Assembly (NCBI RefSeq): GCF_017676345.1
Contig: NZ_JAFFZM010000020.1
Span: forward strand, 79,401-143,400
Origin: Streptomyces smyrnaeus
GTDB lineage: Bacteria; Actinomycetota; Actinomycetes; Streptomycetales; Streptomycetaceae
Length of the DNA stretch: 64,000 bases
Reading direction: 5' to 3'
Shown piece after piece: positions 1-7,232 of this stretch. Under the pieces are notes generated by a model. That model did not search any database, was not told the origin of the DNA, and was given only the letters and a program-made list of their open reading frames with translations. Within the stretch, counting starts at the first letter, position 1; every line of letters begins with the position of its first letter. A program made the position numbers and the translations under genes.

Positions 1-31
1 ACTGACGGACCAGACAGGGGAGACCACCGTC

Positions 32-1567
32 ATGCCGACCCCGAGCCAGCCAGGAAGCGGCGCGACCGGAGACATACCGGACGACGCCGGCGCGCCCGAC
101 GCGCCGGTCACCGGAGCCGCCACCGGCACCAGTTCAAGCACGACAGACGGCGCGACCGCGACCGCGCCGAAGACAGCGAGCAGCACGGCGCAGGCCGCCG
201 CCGACGCGGCGCCCGCCCGTACACCCGCCGAGCAGACGTCCGCCGAGCGCAGCGGCGCCGGGACCGCGGTCGGTAAGGGGGCCTCGGCGCTGCGCCGCCG
301 CCCCTGGATCGCCGCGCTGTTCCTGCTGCCGGCCCTGGTCGTCCTGGGAGCGCTGGTCGTCTACCCGATCGCGTTCTCGGTCTTCCGCAGCTTCATGAAC
401 GCCGACGGCTCCAGCTTCGTGGGGCTGGACAACTTCACGGAGCTGTTCACCGACGACAGCACGCTGATCGCCTTCCGCAACAATCTCGTCTGGGTGATCG
501 TCGCACCCGCGGTGTGTACGGCACTCGGCCTGATCTTCGCCGTACTGACCGAGAAGGTGCGCTGGGGAACAGCTTTCAAGCTGCTGGTCTTCATGCCGAT
601 GGCCATCTCCATGCTGGCCTCGGGCATCATCTTCCGGCTCGTCTACGAGCAGGACCCGGACCGGGGCGTGGCCAACGCGATGTGGACCACCGTCCACGAC
701 ACGTTCGCCGAGACCTCGCCCTGGCCGGACGCGCGTCCGCGCACCGACGCGCCGCTGACCATCTCCAAGGGCGCCTACACCACCAAGGACACCGTCGACG
801 CCGGCAGCCCGGCCCACCTTCCGCTGGTGGGCATTCCGCCCAAGGAGGCGGGCGACGCGGCAGTCGCCAAGAAACCCGCCAAGGCCGAGGGCGGCCAGAT
901 CACCGGCGCGGTGTGGCTGGACTTCGTCAAGGGCGGGCGCAGCGAGCACGGCGTCATCGACCAGCAGGAAAAAGCGCTGGCCGGCATCAAGGTGGAGGCG
1001 GTCAAGGACGGCCGCAAGGTCGCCGAGGCCACCACGGGCGAGGACGGCACCTTCACCCTCCCGGCCGCCGCCGACGGCGCCAAGCTGCGGCTGCCCGCCT
1101 CCAACTTCGCGGCGCCCTACAACGGTATCGACTGGCTCGGCCCCACCCTGGTGACGCCGGCCATCATCGGGTCCTACGTGTGGATGTGGGCGGGCTTCGC
1201 GATGGTGCTGATCGCGGCGGGCCTGGCCGGTGTGCCGCGTGAGCTGCTGGAGCAGGCACGGGTCGACGGCTGCAACGAGTGGAAGGTCTTCCGCAAGGTC
1301 ACGGTGCCGCTGCTGGCGCCGGTGCTCGGCGTCGTCACCGTCACCCTGATGATCAACGTCCTCAAGATCTTCGACCTCGTCTACGTCATCGCGCCCGGCG
1401 CCACCCAACGGGAGGCCAACGTCCTGGCGCTCCAGCTGTATCTGAAGTCCTTCGGTGGCAGCCCGGACCAGGGCGCGGGCAGCGCGATCGCAGTGGTCCT
1501 GCTGCTGCTCGTCGTGCCGGTCATGATCCTCAACATCCGCCGTCTGCGCAGGGAGTCCCGCCGATGA
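32..1567 (+). CDS. Carbohydrate ABC transporter permease (MalF-like) with inserted extra domain
   Basis: Membrane subunit of a CUT1-type sugar importer, 511 residues, longer than the usual ~300. A GGGGAG ribosome site at 17-22 fixes the ATG. Residues 1-88 form an Ala/Thr/Gly-rich, probably disordered cytoplasmic tail. The first membrane segment begins near residue 91 and another lies near 180-200. The EAA loop that docks on the ATPase is RELLEQARVDGCNEW near residues 403-417. Between about residues 211 and 368 there is an insertion that is not part of the permease fold. Its second half (about 286-365) reads like a small beta-sandwich of the carboxypeptidase-regulatory type (AGIKVEAVKDG...TGEDGTFTLP). 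It overlaps the next permease by 4 bp (ATGA). The binding-protein gene is presumably left of the window. Substrate unknown. Confidence 0.92.
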   Translation: MPTPSQPGSGATGDIPDDAGAPDAPVTGAATGTSSSTTDGATATAPKTASSTAQAAADAAPARTPAEQTSAERSGAGTAVGKGASALRRRPWIAALFLLPALVVLGALVVYPIAFSVFRSFMNADGSSFVGLDNFTELFTDDSTLIAFRNNLVWVIVAPAVCTALGLIFAVLTEKVRWGTAFKLLVFMPMAISMLASGIIFRLVYEQDPDRGVANAMWTTVHDTFAETSPWPDARPRTDAPLTISKGAYTTKDTVDAGSPAHLPLVGIPPKEAGDAAVAKKPAKAEGGQITGAVWLDFVKGGRSEHGVIDQQEKALAGIKVEAVKDGRKVAEATTGEDGTFTLPAAADGAKLRLPASNFAAPYNGIDWLGPTLVTPAIIGSYVWMWAGFAMVLIAAGLAGVPRELLEQARVDGCNEWKVFRKVTVPLLAPVLGVVTVTLMINVLKIFDLVYVIAPGATQREANVLALQLYLKSFGGSPDQGAGSAIAVVLLLLVVPVMILNIRRLRRESRR

Positions 1568-2511
1568 CCACGCTGACCGCCCCTGGCGCGTCCTCTCAGC
1601 CGACGGCTCCGGCACCGGAAGCCGCCGCTCCCAAGACCTCGGCCGCCGCGCGGGTGGCCGCCTTCACCGGCCACTGGGCAGTGCGCTTCGCACTGGTCGT
1701 CATCGGTCTGTTCTGGCTGATGCCGACGGCCGGGCTGCTCAGTTCGTCACTGCGCGACCCGGCGGATGTCTCCATATCCGGCTGGTGGAACATCTTCGAC
1801 CTGAACGGCAGCTTCCCCTGGATCCTGAACAAGGATCAGCTGACCACCTCGAACTACGACGCGCTGTTCGCCAACGACCAGGTGATGAGCTCGCTGTGGA
1901 CCACCGTGCTGATCACCGTTCCGGCCACCGTGCTGGTGGTGGTGATCGGCGCGCTGGCCGGGTACGCCTTCGCCTGGATGGACTTCCCCGGCCGCGACTG
2001 GTGGTTCCTGGTCGTCGTGGGGCTGCTGGTGGTGCCGGTGCAGGTGGCGCTGGTACCGGTCGCCAAGCTCTTCAACACCCTGGGCATCTTCGAGACGACG
2101 GCCGGTGTCGTCCTCTTCCACACGGCCTTCGGCCTGCCGTTCGCCATCTTCCTGCTGCGCAACTTCTTCGCGGAGATCCCCCGCGAACTGCTGGAGGCGG
2201 CACGGCTGGACGGCGCCGGTGAGATCCGGCTGTTCACCCGGGTCGTGCTGCCGCTGGGCGGCCCGGCCATCGCCTCGCTGGGCATCTTCCAGTTCCTGTG
2301 GGTGTGGAACGACATGCTGGTCGCGCTGATCTTCGCCGACTCGACGAACCCGCCGATCACGGTGGCGCTCCAGCAGCAGATGCGGCAGTTCGGCAACAAC
2401 ATCGATGTGCTGGCGCCGGGCGCCTTCATCTCGATGCTGGTACCGCTGGCGGTCTTCTTCGCCTTCCAGAAGCAGTTCGTCTCCGGTGTGATGGCGGGCT
2501 CCGTCAAGTAG
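1564..2511 (+). CDS. Carbohydrate ABC transporter permease (MalG-like)
   Basis: Second membrane subunit of the same sugar importer, 315 residues, normal for the family. The start is the ATG at 1564, which overlaps the stop of the first permease (ATGA) and implies translational coupling. Upstream in-frame codons belong to a shadow frame. It shows a Pro/Ala-rich N-terminus, about six hydrophobic segments, and the EAA loop RELLEAARLDGAGEI near residue 207. No ATPase gene follows, as is common in streptomycetes, where the shared MsiK ATPase serves many sugar importers. The last 8 bp overlap the convergent GtrA gene. Confidence 0.93.
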   Translation: MTTLTAPGASSQPTAPAPEAAAPKTSAAARVAAFTGHWAVRFALVVIGLFWLMPTAGLLSSSLRDPADVSISGWWNIFDLNGSFPWILNKDQLTTSNYDALFANDQVMSSLWTTVLITVPATVLVVVIGALAGYAFAWMDFPGRDWWFLVVVGLLVVPVQVALVPVAKLFNTLGIFETTAGVVLFHTAFGLPFAIFLLRNFFAEIPRELLEAARLDGAGEIRLFTRVVLPLGGPAIASLGIFQFLWVWNDMLVALIFADSTNPPITVALQQQMRQFGNNIDVLAPGAFISMLVPLAVFFAFQKQFVSGVMAGSVK

Positions 2512-2986
2512 CCTCGCCGTCCACCCGCGGCCGCCCCCGCCCCCGTACCCCTTCCGGGACGGGGGCGGTCGCATGTGAGAACACCAGCGTGCGCGTCCCC
2601 CAGAAGCGCACGGCGGTGCCCAGCACCATGCCGACGCCGACACCGGAGACGGTGTCGGCGAAGACGGAGGTGAGACCCAGCAGATGCCGGGAGACGCCGA
2701 GGCAGCCCAGCTGCACCGCGCCACCCGCCGCGTTGACCAGCACGAAGACGGCGAATCTGCGCCAGCCGCCGGCCACCTTGCGCTCACGCAGCCGGTAGGG
2801 ACCCAGCGCGTTGCCCGCGTAGGCGACGGCCGCACCGGCGAGGAACGAGAGCGCCTTCGCGTACATCGGTTCCATTGCGGCGGGGCCGCGGAGGTAGAGG
2901 AACGTGCCGAGGTCGGCGGCGAAGGCGAACACGCCGACGGCGGCGAACCCCGCGAACTCTGTGCAGAGGGCTTGCGGCCGGCTCAT
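2504..2986 (-). CDS. GtrA family membrane protein (Rv3789-like context)
   Basis: Small membrane protein of the GtrA family, proposed to help move or present polyprenyl-linked sugars across the membrane. The ATG at 2986 gives 160 residues, typical for the family; the in-frame extension to 3064 runs through repeat-bearing spacer and is unlikely. Four hydrophobic segments are visible, beginning with EFAGFAAVGVFAFAADLGTF. The C-terminus is Arg/Gly-rich. In mycobacteria a GtrA protein (Rv3789) lies next to dprE1 and dprE2 and has been linked to decaprenyl-phosphoryl-arabinose transport or to anchoring arabinosyltransferases. Here it precedes UbiA, PAP2, DprE1 and DprE2 homologues, so the same link is inferred. 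The 182-bp gap to ubiA contains the dispersed 18-bp repeat. Confidence 0.85.
   Translation of the reverse strand: MSRPQALCTEFAGFAAVGVFAFAADLGTFLYLRGPAAMEPMYAKALSFLAGAAVAYAGNALGPYRLRERKVAGGWRRFAVFVLVNAAGGAVQLGCLGVSRHLLGLTSVFADTVSGVGVGMVLGTAVRFWGTRTLVFSHATAPVPEGVRGRGRPRVDGEAT
2538..2567 (+). terminator. Candidate terminator hairpin after the permease pair
   Basis: Perfect 9-bp inverted repeat CGCCCCCGT (2538-2546) / ACGGGGGCG (2559-2567) with a 12-nt loop, 27 bp past the second permease stop. It lies inside the 3' coding part of the convergent GtrA gene, so its role as a terminator is inferred from position only. Confidence 0.45.
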
Positions 2987-3082
2987 CGCTGGGCCCGCAG
3001 ATCTTGCGTACCCCGCATGGGGGCTGCGCTTGCCCACCCTGCGCCCCTGGCGCAGACTGCCCAAGCTTCGCGGATTCCTTCA

Positions 3083-3100
3083 AGGGGCGCGGGGAACTGC
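3083..3100 (+). repeat. Dispersed intergenic repeat, copy 1
   Basis: AGGGGCGCGGGGAACTGC in the spacer between gtrA and ubiA. The same 18 bases occur inverted at 7115-7132 and 36541-36558, always between genes. Identical short G-rich spacer repeats are familiar from streptomycete genomes. Confidence 0.8.
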
Positions 3101-3168
3101 GCGACCGGCCACGACGCGCCCGCAGTCCGCGAACAACCGACAGGGGCACCCCCTTCCCGGAGCATGCC

Positions 3169-4164
3169 CTACAGCCCCGCAACCGACAGGCCGTACAACA
3201 CTCCCCAGCACACAGCTGTGACGGCCAGCGGGCGGTCCCGCAGCAGAACGTCCTCCGGAGACCCCGCACTGCCGCGGTCCACAAAGACCCCGTACCGCAG
3301 GACCGCGCAGATCAGCGGCACCATCGACAGCTGGCGGCACAGGGAGACACCGGCGCCCGCATCGGTTCCCAGAGCCCAAAGGCAGTACGCGAGTACTGCC
3401 ACCCCCGCCGCGAGCTGCCACACGAAGCGCAGATAGCCGACGGTGTACTCGCGCAGCAGCGCCCTGGTGCCGCCCTCGCCCTCCCCCATCAACAGCGCTT
3501 CCGAGTAGCGCTTGCCCGCCACCATGAACAGCGCGCCGAATCCGGCGGTGATCAGGAACCAACGGGAGAGCGGGATCCCCAGCGCCAGCCCGCCGGACAT
3601 CGCCCGCATCACGAACCCGGCCGTCACCACGGCCAGGTCGACCACCAGAACGCGCTTGAGCCGCAGGCAGTAGGCGATCTGCATGACCACATAGGCCGCC
3701 AGCAGGGCCGCGGTCGCCGTGTTGCACAGCAGCGCGGCGGCGCCCGTCGCGGCCACGGCGAGCACGGAGCCCAGGGCGTAGGCGAGCGGCACCGGGACGG
3801 TCCCGGCGGCGACCGGGCGACGGCACTTGTCGGGGTGCGCCCGGTCGGCCTCCGCGTCGCGCGCGTCGTTGAGCAGATAGACAGCTGCCGCCGCCGCGGT
3901 GAACAGGATGAAGACGAGGGCCAGTTCGAGCACCGTGCGCATGGAGGCCAGCTCGCCCGCGGCGGCGGGTGCCGCGACGACCAGCAGGTTCTTCACCCAC
4001 TGCCGGGGCCGTGCGGTCAGCAGCAGCCCGCCGGGGAGGGTGCCGGCGAACCCGGCGGGGCGGGTGGGCGCGGCGGCGAGGGGGTGCGGTTCGGCGCCGC
4101 CGCCCTCTGCCGGGCCGGCCAGTTCCTGCCCGGGCGAGCCGGTCAGTGTGGAGCGTTCAGCCAT
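3169..4164 (-). CDS. ubiA: UbiA-family decaprenyl-phosphate phosphoribosyltransferase
   Basis: Predicted to transfer 5-phosphoribose from PRPP to polyprenyl phosphate, the first committed step of decaprenyl-phosphoryl-arabinose synthesis (Rv3806c in M. tuberculosis). It has 331 residues. A polar Pro/Gly/Ala-rich N-tail of about 45 residues is followed by PRQWVKNLLV, typical of this UbiA branch. The Mg-binding motif NDARDAEADRAHP fits NDxxDxxxD, and about eight or nine hydrophobic helices follow. The start ATG at 4164 overlaps the PAP2 gene by 8 bp, matching the Rv3806c-Rv3807c pairing in mycobacteria. The branch assignment rests on motif likeness and on DprE1/DprE2 next door; a general polyprenyltransferase is the fallback. 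Confidence 0.88.
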   Translation of the reverse strand: MAERSTLTGSPGQELAGPAEGGGAEPHPLAAAPTRPAGFAGTLPGGLLLTARPRQWVKNLLVVAAPAAAGELASMRTVLELALVFILFTAAAAAVYLLNDARDAEADRAHPDKCRRPVAAGTVPVPLAYALGSVLAVAATGAAALLCNTATAALLAAYVVMQIAYCLRLKRVLVVDLAVVTAGFVMRAMSGGLALGIPLSRWFLITAGFGALFMVAGKRYSEALLMGEGEGGTRALLREYTVGYLRFVWQLAAGVAVLAYCLWALGTDAGAGVSLCRQLSMVPLICAVLRYGVFVDRGSAGSPEDVLLRDRPLAVTAVCWGVLYGLSVAGL

Positions 4165-4774
4165 GCGGGCGCCCCCTCCCCCGCGGGCGGCGGCTGCCCA
4201 GCCGTACGGTCAGCGCGCCCAGCACCGCGCCCGCCAGCACATCGGAGGGGTAGTGGACGCCCGCGACCATCCGGGAGACACACATCAGCGCGGCCAGCGC
4301 CGTCAGTGGTGTGCCGTGCCGCCGTCCGCCGAGCGACCCGTGCCGCAGCCCGCCCAGGGCCAGTGCGGCGGCGCTGGCGGAGGCTGCGTGCGAGCTGGGG
4401 AAGGAGTGCGCTCCCGCCGTCCGTACCAGCGGGGCGCGGCCGGCCGGTCCGGGGCGCGGGCGGCGCACGACCCGCTTGATCCCCATGCTGGCCAGGTGCG
4501 CGGCGCCCACGAGCGCGGTGCCCTTGAGCCAGCGCTCCCGCTGGGTACGGTCGGTGGCGGCGCCGGCGAGTCCGACCAGGAGCCAGACGGCGGCGTGCTC
4601 CCCGCTCCAGGACAGGGCGCGGGCCGTGCCGGCCACCCGGGCGTCGTCCGCGCAGTCGCCCAGGGCGCACAACAGCCGCCGTTCCCACTGCCCCCATCGT
4701 CGGGCCGTTCTCGCTGCCACGCTGAAGACTCTGCCGCGCCCCGCGCCGCCACAGGCCCAGCCGCGGTCCGACAC
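4157..4774 (-). CDS. PAP2-family phosphatase (Rv3807c-like candidate)
   Basis: Membrane phosphatase with all three PAP2 motifs in order: KRVVRRPRP (KX6RP), SFPSSHAAS (PSSH in place of PSGH) and SRMVAGVHYPSDVL (SRX5HX3D). In mycobacteria the PAP2 protein beside UbiA is the candidate 5-phosphate phosphatase that makes decaprenyl-phosphoryl-ribose for DprE1; the same role is inferred here. I chose the GTG at 4774 because GAAAGG sits five bases upstream; a GTG at 4786 is the alternative. That gives 205 residues. The gene lies upstream of ubiA with an 8-bp overlap and is divergent from dprE1 across a 78-bp promoter gap. Confidence 0.85.
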   Translation of the reverse strand: MSDRGWACGGAGRGRVFSVAARTARRWGQWERRLLCALGDCADDARVAGTARALSWSGEHAAVWLLVGLAGAATDRTQRERWLKGTALVGAAHLASMGIKRVVRRPRPGPAGRAPLVRTAGAHSFPSSHAASASAAALALGGLRHGSLGGRRHGTPLTALAALMCVSRMVAGVHYPSDVLAGAVLGALTVRLGSRRPRGRGRPHG

Positions 4775-4852
4775 TCGGCCTTTCACCCTTTCAGCGACAC
4801 CAGCGGCACGGCTTCCCCTCCCTCGCATTTCCCGGCGCTTACCGTCACGTTC

Positions 4853-6259
4853 ATGCCCGTTCAGCACATCCGGCGCGCCGCGCCCGCGCCGCCCGACCGC
4901 ACGGCCCGGCTGCTGACCGGCTGGGGCAGAACGGCTCCCACCGGCGCCCGGGTGCTGCGCCCGCGCACCCGGCAGGAGGCGGTGGAGGCCGTCCTGGAGT
5001 GCGGGGCCCGCGGCAGCATCGCGCGCGGGCTGGGCCGCGCCTACGGGGACGCGGCGCAGAACGCGGGCGGCACCGTGCTGGACACCACCGGCCTGGACCG
5101 GGTGCTGGCCATCGACGCGGCAGGCGGCACGGTGACCTGCGAGGCGGGGGTCAGCCTGCACCGGCTGATGACGGTGCTGCTGCCGCTGGGCTGGTTCGTC
5201 CCCGTCACCCCGGGGACCCGCTATGTGACCGTCGGCGGGGCGATCGGCGCGGACATCCACGGCAAGAACCATCACGTCTGCGGCTCCTTCACCCGCCATG
5301 TGCGCTCCTTGGAGCTGCTGACCGCCGACGGGCAGGTGCGCGAGGTCACGCCGGGCAGCGAGCTGTTCGAGGCGACAGCGGGCGGTATGGGTCTGACGGG
5401 GCTGGTGCTGAGCGCGACGGTGACGCTGCTGCCGGTGGAGACGTCGCTGATGACGGTGGACACCGAGCGGCTGCCCGACCTGGACTCGCTGCTGGCCACG
5501 CTGACCGCCACCGACCACCGCTACCGCTACTCGGTGGCCTGGATCGATCTGCTGGCGCGCGGCACCGCGGCCGGGCGCGCCGTGCTCACCCGCGGCGACC
5601 ACGCACCGCTGGAGGCGCTGGAGGGCCCGGGGCGACTGGCGCGCGCGGCGTGCCGGGACCCGCTGGCCTTCCGGCCCGGGCGGCTGCCGCCCGCACCCCG
5701 CGCCGTACCCAACGGGCTGCTGCGCGGCAGCACCGTCTCGGCCTTCAACAAGCTCTGGTACCACAAGGCGCCGCGCCGCCGTAGGGGTGAGCTGCAGCGC
5801 CTCGCCTCGTTCTTCCACCCGCTGGACGGGCTGCCGCACTGGAACAGGGTCTACGGCAGCGCGGGCTTCGTGCAGTGGCAGTGCGTGGTCGGGCACGAGC
5901 ACGACGACGCGCTGCGCCGCATCGTGCGGCTCATCTCGCGCCGCTCGTGCCCCTCCTTCCTCGCCGTGCTCAAACGGTTCGGTACCGGGGACCCGGGCTG
6001 GCTCTCCTTCCCCACCGAGGGCTGGACGCTGGCGCTGGACGTCCCGGCCGGGCTGCCCGGCCTGGCGGACTTCCTCGACCTGCTGGACGAGGAGGTCGCC
6101 GTCGCCGGGGGACGGCTGTATCTGGCCAAGGACGCACGGATGCGGCCCGAGCTGCTGCCCGCGATGTACCCGCGGCTGGACGACTTCCGCGCGCTGCGTG
6201 CCCGGCTGGACCCGCGCGGCCACTTCACCTCGGACCTGGCACGGCGGCTGTCGCTGTGA
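4853..6259 (+). CDS. dprE1: Decaprenylphosphoryl-beta-D-ribose 2-oxidase (DprE1 homologue)
   Basis: FAD-dependent oxidase that converts polyprenyl-phosphoryl-ribose to the 2-keto intermediate; works with DprE2. It has 468 residues from the ATG at 4853, close to the mycobacterial ~461. The FAD-binding part carries GLGRAYGDAAQN and VTPGTRYVTVGGAIGADIHGKNHH, with the conserved His region. The substrate part carries VLKRFG and RLYLAKDAR, equivalent to the active-site Lys367 and Lys418 of M. tuberculosis DprE1. At the position of Cys387, the covalent target of benzothiazinones, the motif reads GWTLALDV with Ala394, so this enzyme lacks the reactive cysteine. dprE2 follows 28 bp downstream. The family call is firm; alignment of the cysteine is from memory. 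Confidence 0.93.
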   Translation: MPVQHIRRAAPAPPDRTARLLTGWGRTAPTGARVLRPRTRQEAVEAVLECGARGSIARGLGRAYGDAAQNAGGTVLDTTGLDRVLAIDAAGGTVTCEAGVSLHRLMTVLLPLGWFVPVTPGTRYVTVGGAIGADIHGKNHHVCGSFTRHVRSLELLTADGQVREVTPGSELFEATAGGMGLTGLVLSATVTLLPVETSLMTVDTERLPDLDSLLATLTATDHRYRYSVAWIDLLARGTAAGRAVLTRGDHAPLEALEGPGRLARAACRDPLAFRPGRLPPAPRAVPNGLLRGSTVSAFNKLWYHKAPRRRRGELQRLASFFHPLDGLPHWNRVYGSAGFVQWQCVVGHEHDDALRRIVRLISRRSCPSFLAVLKRFGTGDPGWLSFPTEGWTLALDVPAGLPGLADFLDLLDEEVAVAGGRLYLAKDARMRPELLPAMYPRLDDFRALRARLDPRGHFTSDLARRLSL

Positions 6260-6287
6260 GCGGGACCCCAATGTGCAAGGAGCACCC

Positions 6288-7061
6288 ATGAAGGACGCCT
6301 TCGGTTCCCCGCAGTCGCTGCTCGTGCTGGGCGGCACGTCCGAGATCGCGCTGGCGACCGTGCGCCGCCTGATGGCCCGCCGGGCCCGCACGGTCTGGCT
6401 CGCCGGGCGGCCGGGAGCGGGGCTGGACTCGGCGGCGGCCGGGCTGCGGGAGGAGGCCGCCGCGCACGGCGCGGAGGTCGCCGTCCGTACGGTCCCGTTC
6501 GACGCGCTCGCTCCCGAGACCCACGAGGAGGTGCTGGAGAAGGTCTTCGCGGAGGGCGACATCGATCTCGTCCTGCTCGCCTTCGGCGTCCTGGGCGACC
6601 AGCAGGGCGACGAGCAGGACCCGATGGCGGCGGTGCGCGTCACCCGGACGAACTACACCGGCGCCGTCTCTTCCGGGCTGGTGTGCGCCAAGGCGCTGCG
6701 TGCCCAGGGCCACGGCTCGCTGGTGGTGCTCTCCTCGGTCGCGGGCGAGCGGGCCCGCCGCGCCAACTTCATCTACGGGTCCAGCAAGGCGGGCCTGGAC
6801 GCCTTCGCCCAGGGGCTCGGGGACGCGCTGCACGGCAGCGGGGTGCATGTGCTGGTCGTACGGCCCGGGTTCGTGCACACCCGGATGACGGCGGGGCGGG
6901 CGCCGGCTCCGCTGGCCACCACGCCGAGCGCTGTCGCCGAGGCGATCGAGCACGGGGTACGGCGGAGGGCGCCGGTTGTGTGGGTGCCCTCCGCACTTGG
7001 ACCCGTGATGAGTGTGCTGCGCCATCTGCCGCGCCCCCTCTTCCGGCGGCTGCCCGGTTGA
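6288..7061 (+). CDS. dprE2: Decaprenylphosphoryl-beta-D-2-keto-pentose reductase (DprE2 homologue)
   Basis: Short-chain dehydrogenase, 257 residues, predicted to reduce the keto product of DprE1 to polyprenyl-phosphoryl-arabinose. The ATG at 6288 has AAGGAG upstream. The nucleotide-binding motif is LVLGGTSEIALATVRRL, the catalytic serine lies in LSSVAG, and the YxxxK pair is in YGSSKAG. The C-terminus LRHLPRPLFRRLPG is Arg/Pro-rich, as in the mycobacterial enzyme. It follows dprE1 in the same direction with a 28-bp gap. Generic SDR activity cannot be excluded from sequence alone, but adjacency to dprE1 makes DprE2 the best reading. Confidence 0.9.
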   Translation: MKDAFGSPQSLLVLGGTSEIALATVRRLMARRARTVWLAGRPGAGLDSAAAGLREEAAAHGAEVAVRTVPFDALAPETHEEVLEKVFAEGDIDLVLLAFGVLGDQQGDEQDPMAAVRVTRTNYTGAVSSGLVCAKALRAQGHGSLVVLSSVAGERARRANFIYGSSKAGLDAFAQGLGDALHGSGVHVLVVRPGFVHTRMTAGRAPAPLATTPSAVAEAIEHGVRRRAPVVWVPSALGPVMSVLRHLPRPLFRRLPG

Positions 7062-7114
7062 GGGGCTGCCGCTTCCGAGGTTTGCGGGATGCGGGTTGTG
7101 TGTGGCTGGTGGGG

Positions 7115-7132
7115 GCAGTTCCCCGCGCCCCT
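7115..7132 (-). repeat. Dispersed intergenic repeat, copy 2
   Basis: Inverted copy (GCAGTTCCCCGCGCCCCT on the plus strand) of the 18-base spacer repeat also found at 3083 and 36541. It sits between dprE2 and the first CDP-glycerol-type gene, followed by a short CCCC-TTC-GGGG hairpin (7128-7138). Confidence 0.8.
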
Positions 7133-7163
7133 TCGGGGAGCCGCGCCGGGATGTGGGCCCTCG

Positions 7164-7200
7164 CAACATATGGGATAAATCAGATTAATCGGCCCGTAAG
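7164..7200 (+). promoter_or_regulatory. AT-rich promoter candidate upstream of the tandem polymerases
   Basis: A block much richer in A/T than its surroundings (CAACATATGGGATAAATC, then AGATTAATCGG) ends about 33 bp before the ATG at 7233. It is the only such block between dprE2 and the polymerase genes, so it is a plausible promoter core. No clean -35/-10 pair is claimed. Confidence 0.4.
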
Positions 7201-7232
7201 GCGGAGCCGGCCGTCGACCCCGCGGATTGGCC

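Noticed and set aside
134..1615. Long minus-strand frame opposite the first permease
   Set aside because: Arg/His/Gly/Gln-rich shadow of a clear transporter gene; no motif and no ribosome site.
4157..6643. 828-codon minus-strand frame over dprE1 extending into the PAP2 gene
   Set aside because: Only its last ~205 codons (from 4774) are PAP2; the rest is antisense to dprE1.
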